DNA of 64,000 nucleotides, from the NCBI GenBank assembly GCA_025617375.2, contig JAMYGW020000004.1, positions 2,294,001-2,358,000 of the forward strand, given 5' to 3'. Source of the DNA: Acarospora socialis (lineage: Eukaryota > Ascomycota > Lecanoromycetes > Acarosporales > Acarosporaceae). Both the position numbers and the translations under genes were made by a program. How positions within the stretch are numbered: position 1 is the stretch's first letter; every line of letters begins with the position of its first letter. The notes below the pieces were generated by a model. That model made no database searches. It was given only the letters and a program-made list of their open reading frames with translations, and was not told the origin of the DNA. Of this stretch, positions 63,793 to 64,000 are shown in pieces.

Positions 63793-64000
63793 ATGGCCAT
63801 CAACCTCCCACTCCGGCGCTGCACCCTGCACGCCCCCATCCCCACGCGCCCCTCCCTCCTCCCTCACCCTTTCCCCCACCAGACCCACCACCACCCACAA
63901 CAGCAACACCGCCACGCCTCCCTCCTCCGCCGGCCCAAACGCCCCTACACCTTCACGCAACTGATCACCCTCTCCGACGGCTCGACCTTCACGCACCGCA
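63793..64000 (+). CDS. MRPL36: Mitochondrial ribosomal protein bL31m (partial, cut at window edge)
   Basis: The 5' part of a gene runs off the right edge: 69 codons are visible from ATG MAINLPLRRCTLHAPIPTRP. A His/Gln/Pro-rich, Arg-containing leader is followed by RRPKRPYTFTQLITLSDGST then FTHR, the start of the mature bacterial L31-type protein of the mitochondrial large ribosomal subunit as I know it from fungi. The ATG follows an ACCACACC context. The rest of the protein and any intron lie outside the window. Confidence 0.8.
   Translation, partial: MAINLPLRRCTLHAPIPTRPSLLPHPFPHQTHHHPQQQHRHASLLRRPKRPYTFTQLITLSDGSTFTHR

Noticed and set aside
1-64000. CRISPR arrays, bacterial operons, LTR elements, rRNA genes
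   Set aside because: No regularly spaced short identical repeats, no long terminal direct repeats with a polyprotein, and no rRNA sequence were seen. The gene structure is eukaryotic.

Overview
This window is chromosomal DNA of a filamentous ascomycete (Pezizomycotina). The evidence is compact genes with short GT-AG introns (mostly 45-100 bp), pyrimidine-rich leaders before ATG codons, and fungal-restricted families (AcrB, DUF3433, the Gpc1 acyltransferase, BTB proteins). A Dothideomycete is plausible, but I cannot fix the order from sequence alone. Exon joins were worked out by hand from splice signals, reading phase and protein-family recall. No search was run.

Left part (1-12.5 kb). ATP synthase delta subunit (ATP16, six exons) is followed by a small membrane-hairpin protein. 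Then comes about 7.4 kb (2482-9904) with no intact gene. This stretch holds decayed coding pieces, a degenerate tandem repeat of about 198 bp, and a fragment matching the C-terminal tail of ubiquitin. Beyond it lie the NatB acetyltransferase catalytic subunit (Naa20) and a divergently transcribed conserved protein.

Middle (12.8-42.5 kb). This is a dense housekeeping block: DNA primase large subunit (PRI2), glycerophosphocholine acyltransferase (GPC1), AcrB, a hotdog thioesterase, an LYR-motif protein (LYRM5/ETFRF1 type), a methyltransferase, the CCR4 deadenylase, an intronless 737-residue orphan, the APC/C activator Cdh1, aspartyl aminopeptidase, a PHO13-type phosphatase, and the E3-binding protein PDX1 of pyruvate dehydrogenase. 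A 659-bp palindromic MITE flanked by TA lies between the aminopeptidase and the phosphatase.

Right part (42.9-64 kb). Here are a protein with five repeated four-cysteine modules, a mitochondrial two-helix membrane protein, a BTB protein, a Ser/Ala-rich orphan, cohesin SMC1, a DUF3433 membrane protein interrupted by one in-frame TAG, and a flavin-reductase-like gene. At the edge is the 5' end of a mitochondrial ribosomal protein gene (bL31m).

The most unusual structure is in the flavin-reductase gene. Its 5' half is a tandem array of homologous exons of 120, 120 and 126 nt, plus the start of the long last exon. All are symmetric phase 1-1 units separated by 56- or 59-nt introns, so they splice in frame into a protein with four related repeats of about 40 residues behind a mitochondrial-like leader. 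Several genes serve mitochondria (ATP16, PDX1, LYR protein, bL31m, probably the thioesterase, the two-helix protein and the flavin reductase). Others serve chromosome duplication and segregation (PRI2, SMC1, Cdh1). They are scattered and not arranged as an operon or cluster.
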